DNA of 64,000 bases, from positions 1 through 64,000 of the forward strand of contig CAYOKT010000004.1 of the NCBI GenBank assembly GCA_964404605.1, written 5' to 3'. The notes below the pieces were generated by a model. The model ran no database searches and was not told the origin of the DNA. It was given only the letters and a program-made list of their open reading frames with translations. This stretch comes from CAYOKT01 sp964404605 (GTDB lineage: Bacteria > Electryoneota > Electryoneia > Electryoneales > Electryoneaceae). Position numbers and translations under genes: made by a program. Positions within the stretch are counted from its first letter, which is position 1. Each line of letters starts with the position of its first letter. Of this stretch, positions 52,988-62,110 are shown one piece after another.

Positions 52988-53806
52988 GTGTATCTAAGTT
53001 ACTGGGAGCTGAGGGAAAAACCCTTCGAGAACACGCCTGACCCCCGGTTCTTCTTCCAATCCCGCCAGCACCGTGAAGCGCTGATACGCCTGCTGTACAC
53101 GGTATATGAAGCCAAGGGCGCCGCTCTGGTCACGGGGGAATACGGATGCGGGAAAACGACGCTGATCCGCACCCTGATCAACGAGATCGACCCGAAGAAG
53201 TATCACGTCGTCCTGCTGAACAACCCCCGTTGGAGTGCCGAGGACCTGCTGCGGGAAATCCTCTACCAGCTCGGAGCCGGCGAGCTGCCCGAGCGGAAGC
53301 GCGACGTCCTGAGTCAGATCAACGATCGGCTCTACCAGGTTGTCCAGGAGGGGCGTCACACGGTGGTCATCGTCGACGAGGCGCAGGTGATCGACGACCT
53401 GGAGACCTTTGATGAGCTCCGTATGCTGCTTAATTTCCAGTTCAACGACCGCTTCATGCTCTCCCTCATCTTTTCGGGGCAACCGGAACTGCGGCCGAAG
53501 ATGCGCGAAATGCCGCAGCTTACCCAGCGCATCGCGGTGAAATACCATCTCGTGCCGCTGCACGCGGAGGAAACGGAACGCTATATTGATTACCGGCTGG
53601 CGCTTGCCGGGAGCATGCGGAACCTGTTTGACCAGGGAGCGACCGACTTGGTGTACGAGTTCACGAAAGGTGTCCCCCGAACGATCAACAATCTCTGCGA
53701 CCTTGCCCTGGCGCTGGCCGCGGGCAACCGACTCGAAGCGATCGATACGACCGTGATTCAGAATATCATCGACAGCGAGACGGCGGGAGGGGCATTTTCA
53801 TGGTGA
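52988..53806 (+). CDS. ExeA/GspA-type AAA ATPase
   Basis: 272 aa from GTG 52988, which restores the family start MYLSYWELREKPFENTPDPRFFF-like (here residues 1-20 YLSYWELREKPFENTPDPR). Walker A TGEYGCGKTT (49-58), Walker B VVIVDEAQ with Asp130-Glu131, and FSGQPELRPKM sensor region. ExeA-type ATPases help type II secretion or are found beside transposition and signalling systems. There is no peptidoglycan-binding tail, so it is cytosolic. It overlaps the HD-GYP-like gene by 7 bp. Confidence 0.9.
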   Translation: MYLSYWELREKPFENTPDPRFFFQSRQHREALIRLLYTVYEAKGAALVTGEYGCGKTTLIRTLINEIDPKKYHVVLLNNPRWSAEDLLREILYQLGAGELPERKRDVLSQINDRLYQVVQEGRHTVVIVDEAQVIDDLETFDELRMLLNFQFNDRFMLSLIFSGQPELRPKMREMPQLTQRIAVKYHLVPLHAEETERYIDYRLALAGSMRNLFDQGATDLVYEFTKGVPRTINNLCDLALALAAGNRLEAIDTTVIQNIIDSETAGGAFSW

Positions 53807-54978
53807 GGATGAAAGACGTTCTCCGTTCTGTGGACGAGGTTCAACGCCCCCGGCAGGGTGTGGCTCCCGGTGACGGTAGCGCCCCGGCCGTCGGGGAAGA
53901 GCCCCTGTCATTCCCCACCCTTCCAGCCGCCGCCGGAGCGGCCGCGGTCCGCCCGAGTCCCGCTCCTCCTCCCGTGACGGTGGAAGAGCCCGCGGAAAAC
54001 CTGATACGGGAGGATGCCCTCCCGCCGACGGACACGGTTTCAGGCCGTGGTTTCGCCTCCACTCCCCCGCAGGCTGCCCAAGCGGCATCCGCGGCGAAGA
54101 CCGACCTGTACAACGAAGCCACACAAACCGTCGAGGAACTCCTCCGCATTGCGGGCGCGCGGGAGCCATTCCACCTCGATGCCGTCGAGCGCCAGGCGGG
54201 GCGCTTCGTGAATTCGCTGGAGAAGGGCGATCAGTTGTTCATCCAGGCCCTCGCCGCCCGCCGGGTGGTCAACTCGATGGCGCAGCACTCGATCAACGTG
54301 GCGATCGTCGCGATCAAGATCGGCATGGGGCTGAAATACCCCCGCGAGAAGCGCATCGAACTGGGCATCGCGGCGATGGTCCATGAGGTCGGGATGACCC
54401 GGGTTCCCCGTGAAATTCTCGACAAGCGGGGAGGGCTTTCGGCGAGCGAGTTCGAGGAGATCAAGAAACACCCCCTGCACGGCAGGGCGATCCTGGAACC
54501 CCTGCTGGACGAATATCCCTTCCTGCCGGAAGTCATCGCCCAGGAGCACGAGCGATGGAACGGCAACGGGTATCCGTTCGGGCTGAAGGATGGTGAGATC
54601 CATGAATATGCGCAGGCGATCGGCCTGGCGGACACCTTCATCGCTCTCACCCACCTGCGCCATTATCGCGATAACTTCATCGCATACAAGGCGATCCAGT
54701 CGATCATCGAGCGCCGCAATATCGATTTCTCCGCCAGGACCATCAAGGCGCTGATCGAAGTGGTCAGCATCTTCCCGGTGGACAGCCTGGTCAAGCTGAA
54801 CGACGGCTCCATCGCCCGGGTGATCAGCACGAATCCCGCCTTCCCGGTGCGGCCGGTCATCGAGATGATCGCGGATCCCCGCGGGGGGAGGCTGCCCTCC
54901 CTGAAGGAGATAAACCTATCCAACGAACCGATGATCTATATTGTCAGTCCAGTACTCGATGAGGCTGCCTACGTCTGA
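53800..54978 (+). CDS. degenerate HD-GYP domain protein
   Basis: 392 aa. Residues 1-100 are a Pro/Ala-rich, low-complexity region. From about 125 comes an HD-GYP-like domain: His163, then HEVGM (195-199) where active enzymes have HDxGK, His224, His228, HERWNGNGYP (250-259) and LADTFIALTHLRHYRDN. Loss of both the Asp and the Lys suggests that it no longer hydrolyses cyclic di-GMP but could still bind a ligand or metal. A C-terminal tail (about 325-392) resembles the DUF3391-like beta domain. It overlaps its neighbour on the 5' side. Confidence 0.85.
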   Translation: MVRMKDVLRSVDEVQRPRQGVAPGDGSAPAVGEEPLSFPTLPAAAGAAAVRPSPAPPPVTVEEPAENLIREDALPPTDTVSGRGFASTPPQAAQAASAAKTDLYNEATQTVEELLRIAGAREPFHLDAVERQAGRFVNSLEKGDQLFIQALAARRVVNSMAQHSINVAIVAIKIGMGLKYPREKRIELGIAAMVHEVGMTRVPREILDKRGGLSASEFEEIKKHPLHGRAILEPLLDEYPFLPEVIAQEHERWNGNGYPFGLKDGEIHEYAQAIGLADTFIALTHLRHYRDNFIAYKAIQSIIERRNIDFSARTIKALIEVVSIFPVDSLVKLNDGSIARVISTNPAFPVRPVIEMIADPRGGRLPSLKEINLSNEPMIYIVSPVLDEAAYV

Positions 54979-54997
54979 GCACCGAAACAAGAAGGGT

Positions 54998-55669
54998 ATG
55001 GACGAAGCCACCAGGAAGAAACTGGAAGAGCTTCACAAGAAGGTCGTGCAGGAAGTTCCCCGGAAGGCCAACGGCCCTGTCGAGGAAACCTCCGCCAGGG
55101 GAGGAACGCCCGAGACGGGAAAGCTGTTCCATAAGCAGGGCGGCAAGCTGCCCCCTCCCCTGACCAAGGAGGAGATCCGCGCGAAGCAGATGCAGGAACT
55201 CAAGGCGCGTGTCCGCCGGCGCGAGGCGATGTTGAAGGGCAGGGATGTCGACAAGAAAAAGAAAAAAGAGGTGGCCTTCGTCGTCTATCATCCCAACCAT
55301 TTCCGGGCGAAACAGATCGGGGCGTACGTCCAGCGGATGGGCTTTCCCCTCTACATGGTCTGCTCCGATCTCCGCTCGCTTATTCGGAGCGTGCTCGATT
55401 ACATCAACGATCCCGATCTCATCCGCACGGTGTTCGCCGTGGAAGATGATCAACTGCAACTCCTGAAGGACGAGCTTAACAGCGAGGAGCTGGCCGCGGT
55501 CCGGCAACGGATCCCCGGCCTGACCCGGCTGCCGGTCTTCGTCTTCCTCGCCCCGGAGAAGCCGCCGCTCATCCCGAAGGGAATGGAACCGAAATGGGTG
55601 CTTCCGATGCGGCAGAATCCCACCATGAACGCGGCAAAAGTTAAAGCCGCACTTGAGATCCGCACCTGA
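54998..55669 (+). CDS. pseudo-receiver protein with charged N-terminus
   Basis: 223 aa. Residues 1-85 are charged and partly coiled (KKLEELHKKVVQEVPRK, then KQMQELKARVRRREAML). Residues 90-220 show a receiver-like alternation (VAFVVYHPNHFRAKQIGAYV, LIRTVFAVEDDQLQLL, VFVFLAPEKPPL) without the acidic pocket, Asp or Lys of a response regulator. The start ATG 54998 has AAGAAGGGT directly upstream. It follows the HD-GYP-like gene by 19 bp and so belongs to the same unit. Confidence 0.6.
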   Translation: MDEATRKKLEELHKKVVQEVPRKANGPVEETSARGGTPETGKLFHKQGGKLPPPLTKEEIRAKQMQELKARVRRREAMLKGRDVDKKKKKEVAFVVYHPNHFRAKQIGAYVQRMGFPLYMVCSDLRSLIRSVLDYINDPDLIRTVFAVEDDQLQLLKDELNSEELAAVRQRIPGLTRLPVFVFLAPEKPPLIPKGMEPKWVLPMRQNPTMNAAKVKAALEIRT

Positions 55670-55690
55670 TCCTCACAGCGGCCCCCCGAG

Positions 55691-57100
55691 ATGACACCCT
55701 CACAGCCGCCCGCGGGCGGGCGATCCGCATCTTCCCTGCAGCTGGACCAGTTTGACGCCGGTGCGCGCCGGCATTCCGGCTACGGCGCGGCACTGGAACA
55801 CCTCTACGGCCGCCTCGACCTCGAACGCCTCGACCCCGCCCGCCAGGCCACCGTCAACCGCGACATCACCGCTTTCCGGGCGTTCCTCCGCGGCCTCGGC
55901 GATCCCCACCTGGGCCGGCCCACGGTGCACATCACCGGCACCCTCGGCAAGGGCTCCGTCCTCGCCTCCCTCGAAGCGATCCTCCGCGCGGCGGGGGAGA
56001 AAACCGGCGCGACGGTCTCCCCGCACCTCGTCGAAGTGCGAGAGAGGATCCGGATCGACGGGGAGAGCCTGTCGCGCGGCCGTTTCGCCGAACTGTACCA
56101 ACAGCTCCGCCCCGCGGCCGACCGGCGGCCCGCCGGCGGCCATTTCCGCACCGTGTTCGAACTGCTGACCGCGCTGGCGTTTCACACCTTTCGGGAGGAA
56201 AAGGTCGACATCGCCCTGGTGGAAGTCGGGATGGGCGGCAAGCTGGATGCGACCATCGTCGTCGAGCCGATCCTCTCGGTGATCACCCGGATCGGGCTCG
56301 ACCACACGCACGTCCTCGGCGGGACGCGGGGCGAGATCGCCGCCGACAAGGCGCACGTGATCAAACCCGGTGCGCCGGCGGTGTTCGCCGCGCAGACCGC
56401 CGAGGCGCTGGAGGCCCTCGACCGGCGGGCCGGGGAGACCGGCAGCGAAACCTGGGCGCTGGGACGGGAAGCCGAGTTTATCGTGAAGGAGGTCACCCCG
56501 CAGGGAACCCGCTTCGACCTCACGACGCCGTCGGGCACACACCGGGATCTCTTCACCTCCCTCCCCGGCCGGCACCAGGCGGAGAACGCCGCCACGGCGG
56601 TGCTCGCCGCCGACCGGATGGCGGCGGACGGCCGGGTTCTCCTCGATGAGGGAGCCATCCGCGCCGGGCTCGCGGAGACGAAATGGCCGGGTCGAGGCGA
56701 GTTGCTCCGCCGTGAACCGCCCCTTCTGCTGGACGGGGCGCACACCCCCGAGGCGGCGCGGGCCCTCGCGCGGATGGTCGCGGACCTGTGGCCCGGCGCC
56801 CCCCTGCGCCTGCTCCTCGGCTTCAACAAGGACAAGGACATCGAGGGGTTCCTCGACGCCTTTTCCCACCCTCCAGAGCGCGCCCTCGCCACCGCCGCCC
56901 CCACCCCCCGCGCCCTGCCGGCGGAAGAAGCGGCGGAGCGGATGCGCCGCCGCGGCTGGAGAGTGGACATCATCGGGGCCGACGAGGCGCTCGGAACCGC
57001 CCTGGACGGCGCCGATCCCGGAGAAGTCACCGTGGTCGCGGGCAGCCTGTACGTGGTGGGCATGGTGCGACGCCAGTGGTTGCACGGTTCACGGCGGTAG
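55691..57100 (+). CDS. folC: folylpolyglutamate/dihydrofolate synthase
   Basis: 469 aa Mur-ligase-fold enzyme that adds glutamate to folates. P-loop HITGTLGKGS with Leu where most have Asn, FELLTALAFHTFREEKVDIALVEVGMGGKLDAT (split family signature), and IGLDHTHVLGG. C-terminal LLDGAHTPEAARAL with the conserved HxxxA. Both synthases of the family are common in one protein. It follows the pseudo-receiver by 21 bp, with no clear ribosome binding site. Confidence 0.93.
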   Translation: MTPSQPPAGGRSASSLQLDQFDAGARRHSGYGAALEHLYGRLDLERLDPARQATVNRDITAFRAFLRGLGDPHLGRPTVHITGTLGKGSVLASLEAILRAAGEKTGATVSPHLVEVRERIRIDGESLSRGRFAELYQQLRPAADRRPAGGHFRTVFELLTALAFHTFREEKVDIALVEVGMGGKLDATIVVEPILSVITRIGLDHTHVLGGTRGEIAADKAHVIKPGAPAVFAAQTAEALEALDRRAGETGSETWALGREAEFIVKEVTPQGTRFDLTTPSGTHRDLFTSLPGRHQAENAATAVLAADRMAADGRVLLDEGAIRAGLAETKWPGRGELLRREPPLLLDGAHTPEAARALARMVADLWPGAPLRLLLGFNKDKDIEGFLDAFSHPPERALATAAPTPRALPAEEAAERMRRRGWRVDIIGADEALGTALDGADPGEVTVVAGSLYVVGMVRRQWLHGSRR

Positions 57101-57108
57101 CCTACCTT
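57080..57108 (+). promoter_or_regulatory. putative promoter of the LVIVD lipoprotein
   Basis: TTGCAC (57080-57085), 17-bp spacer, TACCTT (57103-57108), straddling the end of folC. Predicted 5' UTR is about 30 nt and contains a GGAGG Shine-Dalgarno. Confidence 0.45.
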
Positions 57109-57143
57109 ATCCCGTTGATCGACAACCTGCACGGAGACGGAGG

Positions 57144-58235
57144 ATGACTTCCCACAACGAGGGACGGTTCACACGACGGTTGGGAACGCTCGCCGCCCTC
57201 GGGGCGGCGGCGCTGCTGCTGGGTTGCGGAAAAGCCAATGAGCCCGCGGTGCCGACACCGTCGCCGGCGGCCTACGAGGTCGTCTCCACCATCGGCACCT
57301 GGGGTTTCGCGCAGAGCCTCGACCTGGTGGGGGATACCCTCTTCGTCGCCGAGAACTCCGCCGGAGTGGGGGTGTACGACTTCTCCACCCCGTCTTCGCC
57401 CGTGCGGGTGGACACCGCGCTGCTCCCCGCCCGCGCCCGCCTCGTCCGCGCCGAACCGGCGATGAACGCCCTCTTCGTGAACAGCCCGGACCTGACCCGC
57501 ATCCTCTGGTATGACTCGCTGCGGTTCGACTCGGACAACATCCTCGGCAGCCAGGGGGTGCGCGACCTGGAGACCCGCGTGCGCCGTGACATGGTGGAAA
57601 CCCAGTTGGGGAATTTGTATGACACCCTGGTCGTGCAGGCCCTGATCGCCGACATCAGCGACGGGGTGCAGGTTGCGACGGTGTTCCACGACGAACTCGA
57701 CGTGGTCTTCTTTGGCAACCTTATCAAGATCCGGTTGAACTACTTCGGCGCCCAACCCCTCGGGGTCGCCCAGACCGGCTCCCTGGATACGATCGCCGTC
57801 GGCCTCGGGGATGTGGGGGTCGGGCTGGCGGACATCGAGAAGAGCACCGCGCCGGACGGCGTGTGGCTGGGCTTCGCCGACACCCCGGGCGAGGCGACGC
57901 ACTTGGCCTGGCAGGACGGGTTCCTCTACGTGGCGGACGGGATCGCGGGCCTGTCGGTGATCGACGCGACCGATCCCTCCGACCCAAGCCTGGCCGCCAA
58001 CTGGGATACCACCGGCCTCGACCATGCGATCGAGGTGGCGGTGGACGGGAGCCGCCTCGCCCTCGTGGACGAGTTCGACGGGGTCTACCTGTTCGACGTC
58101 AGCGACCCGGTTCACCCGGTGAAAAAGGACTTCTTCGAGGTCCGCGAACCCACGGACGCCGTGTTCCTGGACGACGGGCTCCTGATCATCAGCTCCCTCG
58201 AGCAGGGGTTGACCGTACTCCGGCTCCATTTCTGA
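57144..58235 (+). CDS. LVIVD-repeat lipoprotein
   Basis: 363 aa. Signal with lipobox LLGC and lipidated Cys28. The rest is a beta-propeller of LVIVD-type repeats: GDTLFVAENSAGVGVYDFST, GFLYVADGIAGLSVIDATD and SRLALVDEFDGVYLFDVSD. Such propellers are surface or periplasmic scaffolds; role unknown. ATG 57144 has GGAGG and a promoter upstream. Between folC and the HAD gene. Confidence 0.88.
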   Translation: MTSHNEGRFTRRLGTLAALGAAALLLGCGKANEPAVPTPSPAAYEVVSTIGTWGFAQSLDLVGDTLFVAENSAGVGVYDFSTPSSPVRVDTALLPARARLVRAEPAMNALFVNSPDLTRILWYDSLRFDSDNILGSQGVRDLETRVRRDMVETQLGNLYDTLVVQALIADISDGVQVATVFHDELDVVFFGNLIKIRLNYFGAQPLGVAQTGSLDTIAVGLGDVGVGLADIEKSTAPDGVWLGFADTPGEATHLAWQDGFLYVADGIAGLSVIDATDPSDPSLAANWDTTGLDHAIEVAVDGSRLALVDEFDGVYLFDVSDPVHPVKKDFFEVREPTDAVFLDDGLLIISSLEQGLTVLRLHF

Positions 58236-58344
58236 GGGGAGTGAGCGGCGGGACGCCGCGGCAACCGGGCCGCCTCTTCCGGCGAACCGGGTTCCCCGCC
58301 GGGGCGAAACGCGGGCGGTACGAGTCCATCGGGTTCGCACCCCC

Positions 58345-58373
58345 TTGCATGGCCCGCCCCGCCGCGTTACCCT
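58345..58373 (+). promoter_or_regulatory. putative promoter of the HAD-fusion gene
   Basis: TTGCAT (58345-58350), 17-bp spacer, TACCCT (58368-58373). Predicted +1 about 29 nt before ATG 58409. Confidence 0.35.
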
Positions 58374-58408
58374 ACCGTACTTCCACGAACAGCAGCGGGT
58401 TTCACGGC

Positions 58409-59797
58409 ATGATCCACCCAGATCTCTACGGCGTACGGACGCTGATCTTCGACATGGACGGGACCCTCGTCCAGAGCGGCAAACTCGCCCTGCACGCCCT
58501 GCGTGAGGGGCTGGCCGAGTTCTACCGCCGGCGGGGGAAAGAGGCGCCGGAGAAGACGGATAAGGAGCTGCTCGCCGGCATCGGGCAGGTCTCGGATGTC
58601 TTCTACCGGTCCCTCCTGCCCGAATCTCTGCGGGGGGAGTGGCGCGAGTTCCGCGCCCTCATCTTCGAAAGCGAACGGCGCTACCTCGAGACCCACCGTC
58701 TCGCCTACCCCGGAGCGGTGAAGACCCTGGCCGAGCTTCGCCGCCGGGGCTACCGCCTCGCGGTGGCGACCAACGGCAACCGCGAGTACGCCGAGGCGAT
58801 GATGGAGACCCAGGGGCTCGCGCGCTTCTTCGACCGGGTCGCCTGCATCGAGGATGTGCCGGGCGGGGGAACGAAGGAGGAGGTGATCGCCCTGCTGGTC
58901 CGCGAGCTGGGCGGCGACGCCGCGATGATCGGGGACCGGGTGTACGACATCACGGCGGCGCGGAAAAACGGCCTGCCGGCGGTCGGCGCGCTGTACGGGT
59001 ACGGCAGCCGCGAGGAGCTGGGCGAGACGGCGGACTGGGTCCGGGACATCCGCGAGCTTCTCTACCTGTTCGACCCCCTCAAGGAATTGGCGGAGGCGCT
59101 CGCGGATGAGATCAACAGCGCGCGCCGCCTCGACCGGGCGATGATCGTCGCCCTCAGCGCTCCCCACCCGGCCCTGACCGCGCCCCTGCTTCCGCCGCTG
59201 CTCATCTCCCTCAGCGAGATCAACCTGCCCGCCACGGTGCTCAGCCTCGACCGGCACCGCACGGACCCCTCCCCGGAGGTGGCCGCGGACGCCCTGGGAT
59301 GGTTGAAATCCGCCTATCCCTGGGAGAGGCTGTGGGGCGATTTCCTCGCGCCCGAGCGGGACTCACGGCTGCTCGAGGCGGCCTGGACGGTGACCCGCGG
59401 GCGGGAATCCGGGCGCGAACGGCCCTACCGCGCCCGGCCGGGAACACTCCTTCTTGTCGAAGGGCCGATGCTCCTCCGGTCCCCGCTGGGCGGCCGCTTC
59501 GACCTGCGCTATACCGTCCGCGCCCGGCCGGGAACCGTCCGCCGCGCCCTGCGCGCCCTGCTCCGCCATCGCGCCGCCGGGTATGGAGAAACCCTTCCCC
59601 CGGTGTTCGAACCGTTGCGCGGCGTGCTCCTCTCGGAAGATGAACTCGACCTGTGGGAACGCCGTTTCCACCCCGCCTGGCGGGCGGCCGGGGCGGAGCG
59701 ACTCGAGCGGGAAGCGGCCGACCGGGTCCTCGACGGCGGCCTCCTCGCCACCGCGGCGGCGCGCCCCCTCCCGAAACCGGGCCGCCTGGAGCACTAA
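58409..59797 (+). CDS. HAD phosphatase fused to a P-loop-less kinase-like domain
   Basis: 462 aa. Residues 1-215 are a HAD hydrolase of the phosphoglycolate-phosphatase type: DMDGTL with Asp15 and Asp17, VATNGNR, Lys in GGGTKEEVI and GDRVYDI. Residues about 235-462 resemble uridine kinase in its later part (LLLVEGPMLLRSPLGGRFDLRYTV; DRHRTDPSP), but the P-loop position reads VALSAPHPALTAPL, with no GxxGxGKT. The second half is thus probably a non-catalytic partner. The gene ends inside a perfect palindrome. serA is convergent; a phosphoserine phosphatase role for the HAD half is a guess. Confidence 0.8.
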   Translation: MIHPDLYGVRTLIFDMDGTLVQSGKLALHALREGLAEFYRRRGKEAPEKTDKELLAGIGQVSDVFYRSLLPESLRGEWREFRALIFESERRYLETHRLAYPGAVKTLAELRRRGYRLAVATNGNREYAEAMMETQGLARFFDRVACIEDVPGGGTKEEVIALLVRELGGDAAMIGDRVYDITAARKNGLPAVGALYGYGSREELGETADWVRDIRELLYLFDPLKELAEALADEINSARRLDRAMIVALSAPHPALTAPLLPPLLISLSEINLPATVLSLDRHRTDPSPEVAADALGWLKSAYPWERLWGDFLAPERDSRLLEAAWTVTRGRESGRERPYRARPGTLLLVEGPMLLRSPLGGRFDLRYTVRARPGTVRRALRALLRHRAAGYGETLPPVFEPLRGVLLSEDELDLWERRFHPAWRAAGAERLEREAADRVLDGGLLATAAARPLPKPGRLEH

Positions 59798-59824
59798 ATC
59801 GGACCCAAAGGTCCGATTTAGTGC
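59791..59824. terminator. 34-bp perfect palindrome between convergent genes
   Basis: 15-bp arms GCACTAAATCGGACC and GGTCCGATTTAGTGC with a CAAA loop. It contains the TAA stop of the HAD gene. Neither side has a T tract. Position between convergent genes suggests a two-way terminator; an operator or repeat is also possible. Confidence 0.55.
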
Positions 59825-59867
59825 GCAACGCAGTTCAACCCTGTCGCGGACCGATTCCCCCAGCGGG

Positions 59868-60770
59868 CTACTTCGCGAAGAAGGCGACGACCTTCTGCGC
59901 CAGCTCGCGCCCGACCCGCGCCTGCGCCTCGGTGGTGGAGGCGCCGATGTGAGGGGTCGCCGAGACCTTCGGATGCCGCACGAGGGCTTCCTTCGGCGTC
60001 GGCTCGTCGAGGAAGACATCCACGCCCGCGCCCGAGAGCTTGCCGCTGTCGAGAGCCGCGACCAGGGCATCCTCATCCACCACGCCGCCGCGGGCGCAGT
60101 TGACCAGGTAGGCGCCGTCCTTCATCTTCGCCAGTTCATCCGCGCCGACCAGGGGCTTGTCCAGCGAGGGAACATGCAGGCTGACAAAGTCCCCCTCCCC
60201 AAGCGCCCTGTCGAAGTCGCGGGTGAATTCCACCGCCAGCCCGCCGGTATCGACATCGATAACATCATAAGCCACGACGCGCATCCCGAGGGCGAGGGCC
60301 TTCTTCGCCAGCGAGCGGCCGATGCGCCCGAACCCGATGACGCTCAACGTTTTCCCGGCGAGCTCCACCCCCTTGTACTGCTTCTTGTTCCACTCACCCT
60401 TGCGCATGGTGACATTCGCCGCCGCGATATGGCGGGCGAGGGCGAACATGTGCCCGAGGACGAGCTCCGCCACGCTGTCCGAGGAGGCCGCGGGGGTGTT
60501 GATGATCTCGATCCCCTTCGACTTCGCGTACTCGACATCGATGTTGTCCAGCCCGACACCGCCGCGCCCGATCAACTTCAGCGACGGGGCGGCATCGATG
60601 TGCTCCCTGCGCACCTTGGTCGCGCTGCGCACCAGGATCGCATCGTACTTCCCCAGCTCCCCGGCGAGGGACTCCTGCGGCACCTTCTCCATCGCCAGCT
60701 CATGACCGGCATCGCGCAGGATCTGCTCCCCCTCCCCGGAGATACCGTCGTTCACCAGGATTTTCGCCAT
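59868..60770 (-). CDS. serA: D-3-phosphoglycerate dehydrogenase (short form)
   Basis: First enzyme of serine synthesis, NAD-dependent. 300 aa: substrate and NAD domains only, without the ACT or ASB regulatory domains, so no classical serine feedback site. VIGFGRIGRSLAKKA binds NAD; the catalytic set is NCARGGVVDEDAL (Arg), DVFLDEP (Glu) and TPHIGAST (His). ATG 60770 follows AGGAGTGATC. TTGACG and TACAAT are visible upstream but 21 bp apart, so the promoter is unclear. It is downstream of serC on the same strand. Confidence 0.95.
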   Translation of the reverse strand: MAKILVNDGISGEGEQILRDAGHELAMEKVPQESLAGELGKYDAILVRSATKVRREHIDAAPSLKLIGRGGVGLDNIDVEYAKSKGIEIINTPAASSDSVAELVLGHMFALARHIAAANVTMRKGEWNKKQYKGVELAGKTLSVIGFGRIGRSLAKKALALGMRVVAYDVIDVDTGGLAVEFTRDFDRALGEGDFVSLHVPSLDKPLVGADELAKMKDGAYLVNCARGGVVDEDALVAALDSGKLSGAGVDVFLDEPTPKEALVRHPKVSATPHIGASTTEAQARVGRELAQKVVAFFAK

Positions 60771-60941
60771 GATCACTCCTCGCTTTTCCCGCCGGCCGCC
60801 GGACCGCACCGCACCCGGCAGGACGGAATTGTATTCGCTTCCAGTGAAATCCGCCGTCAACCCACGCCCCGCTCACTGGCGGCCTACCGCGCCTTACCGG
60901 TGCTGAAGCGCAGCGCCCGGCCGGCCCCGCGGGCGGCCCAC

Positions 60942-62036
60942 TCAGGCCGGGTTGTCTTTCATGAAGCGCTCCATGAAAGCCACCAGGTCTTCGATCGCCT
61001 CCGGCGGGGTGGCGTTGTACATCGACACGCGGCAGCCGCCGACGCTGCGGTGTCCCTTGAGGCCGTTGAACCCCGCCGCCTTGCCTTCGGCGATGAATTT
61101 CGCCTCCAGCTCCTCGGTCGGCAGGCGGAAGACGGCGTTCATCCAGCTCCGGCTGTTCTTCTCGATGGGGCAGCGGTAGTACCCGCCCTGCTCATCGATG
61201 AAGCCGTAGAGGAGATCCGCCTTGCGGCGGTTGCGCTCCTCCATGCCGGCGAGGCCGCCGTTCTCCTCGACCCACTTCAACACTTCGCCGAGGATAAATA
61301 TCGCAAGCGTGGGCGGGGTGTTGAACAGGCTGTTCTTCTCCACGTGCGTGGAGTAGCTGAGCATCGTGGTCACGCCTTCGTTCGCCCTGGCGAGCAGGTC
61401 GTCCCGCACGATGACGAGGGTCACGCCGGAGGGCCCGAGGTTCTTCTGCGCGCCGGCGTAAATCAGGCCGAACGGGGCGGGGTCGATACGGTGCGAGAGG
61501 ATGTCGCTGGACATGTCCGCGACCAGGGGCACATCGCCGGTGTCCGGGTAGTCGAAGTACTCCGTGCCCTTGATCGTGTTGTTCGAAGTGATGTGGACAT
61601 ACTCCGCGCCCGGGGTGAGCTTCAGCTCCTCCTGCCGTGGGAGGCGGACATAGCCCTCTTCCTTCCCGCTGAAGGCGACATTCACCTCGCCGAAGAGCCT
61701 GGCCTCCTTGATCGCCTTGACGGACCAGGAGCCGGTGTCGACGTAGTCGGCCACCTTGCCCTCCCCGAGGAAGTTCATCGGGATCATCGCGAACTGGAGG
61801 CTCGCGCCGCCCTGCAGGAAGAGGACACGGTACCGTTCATCGAGCCCGAGGAGCCGCTTCACCAGCTCGATGGCGCCGTTGTGGATCTCATCATATTCCT
61901 TGGAACGATGGGACCACTCCATCAGCGCCATGCCCGTTCCACCCTTGTTGAACCAGTCCGCGTGGACCCGTTCGAGCACCTCCAGCGGCAGCGCCGCCGG
62001 CCCGGCGTTGAAGTTCCAGATGCGCCCGTACTTCAT
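60942..62036 (-). CDS. serC: phosphoserine aminotransferase
   Basis: 364 aa fold-type I PLP enzyme converting 3-phosphohydroxypyruvate to phosphoserine. N-terminal NFNAGPAALPLEVLE and GMALMEWSHRSKEY are SerC signatures; the PLP Lys is in YAGAQKNLGPSGVTL. C-terminal LKGHRSVGGCRVSMYNATP contacts the substrate phosphate. ATG 62036 has AGGAGAGG upstream. It lies between the methyltransferase and serA, 171 bp from serA. Confidence 0.97.
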   Translation of the reverse strand: MKYGRIWNFNAGPAALPLEVLERVHADWFNKGGTGMALMEWSHRSKEYDEIHNGAIELVKRLLGLDERYRVLFLQGGASLQFAMIPMNFLGEGKVADYVDTGSWSVKAIKEARLFGEVNVAFSGKEEGYVRLPRQEELKLTPGAEYVHITSNNTIKGTEYFDYPDTGDVPLVADMSSDILSHRIDPAPFGLIYAGAQKNLGPSGVTLVIVRDDLLARANEGVTTMLSYSTHVEKNSLFNTPPTLAIFILGEVLKWVEENGGLAGMEERNRRKADLLYGFIDEQGGYYRCPIEKNSRSWMNAVFRLPTEELEAKFIAEGKAAGFNGLKGHRSVGGCRVSMYNATPPEAIEDLVAFMERFMKDNPA

Positions 62037-62110
62037 ATGCCTCTCCTTTTTCCAGGATCGATCGTACCCTGTCCGGCCCCGGTCAACGACGCCCGGAAGC
62101 CGGCGTGTGT

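Noticed and set aside
60828..60860. serA promoter TTGACG with TACAAT
   Set aside because: The spacer is 21 bp, too long for a normal sigma70 promoter; not listed as a feature.
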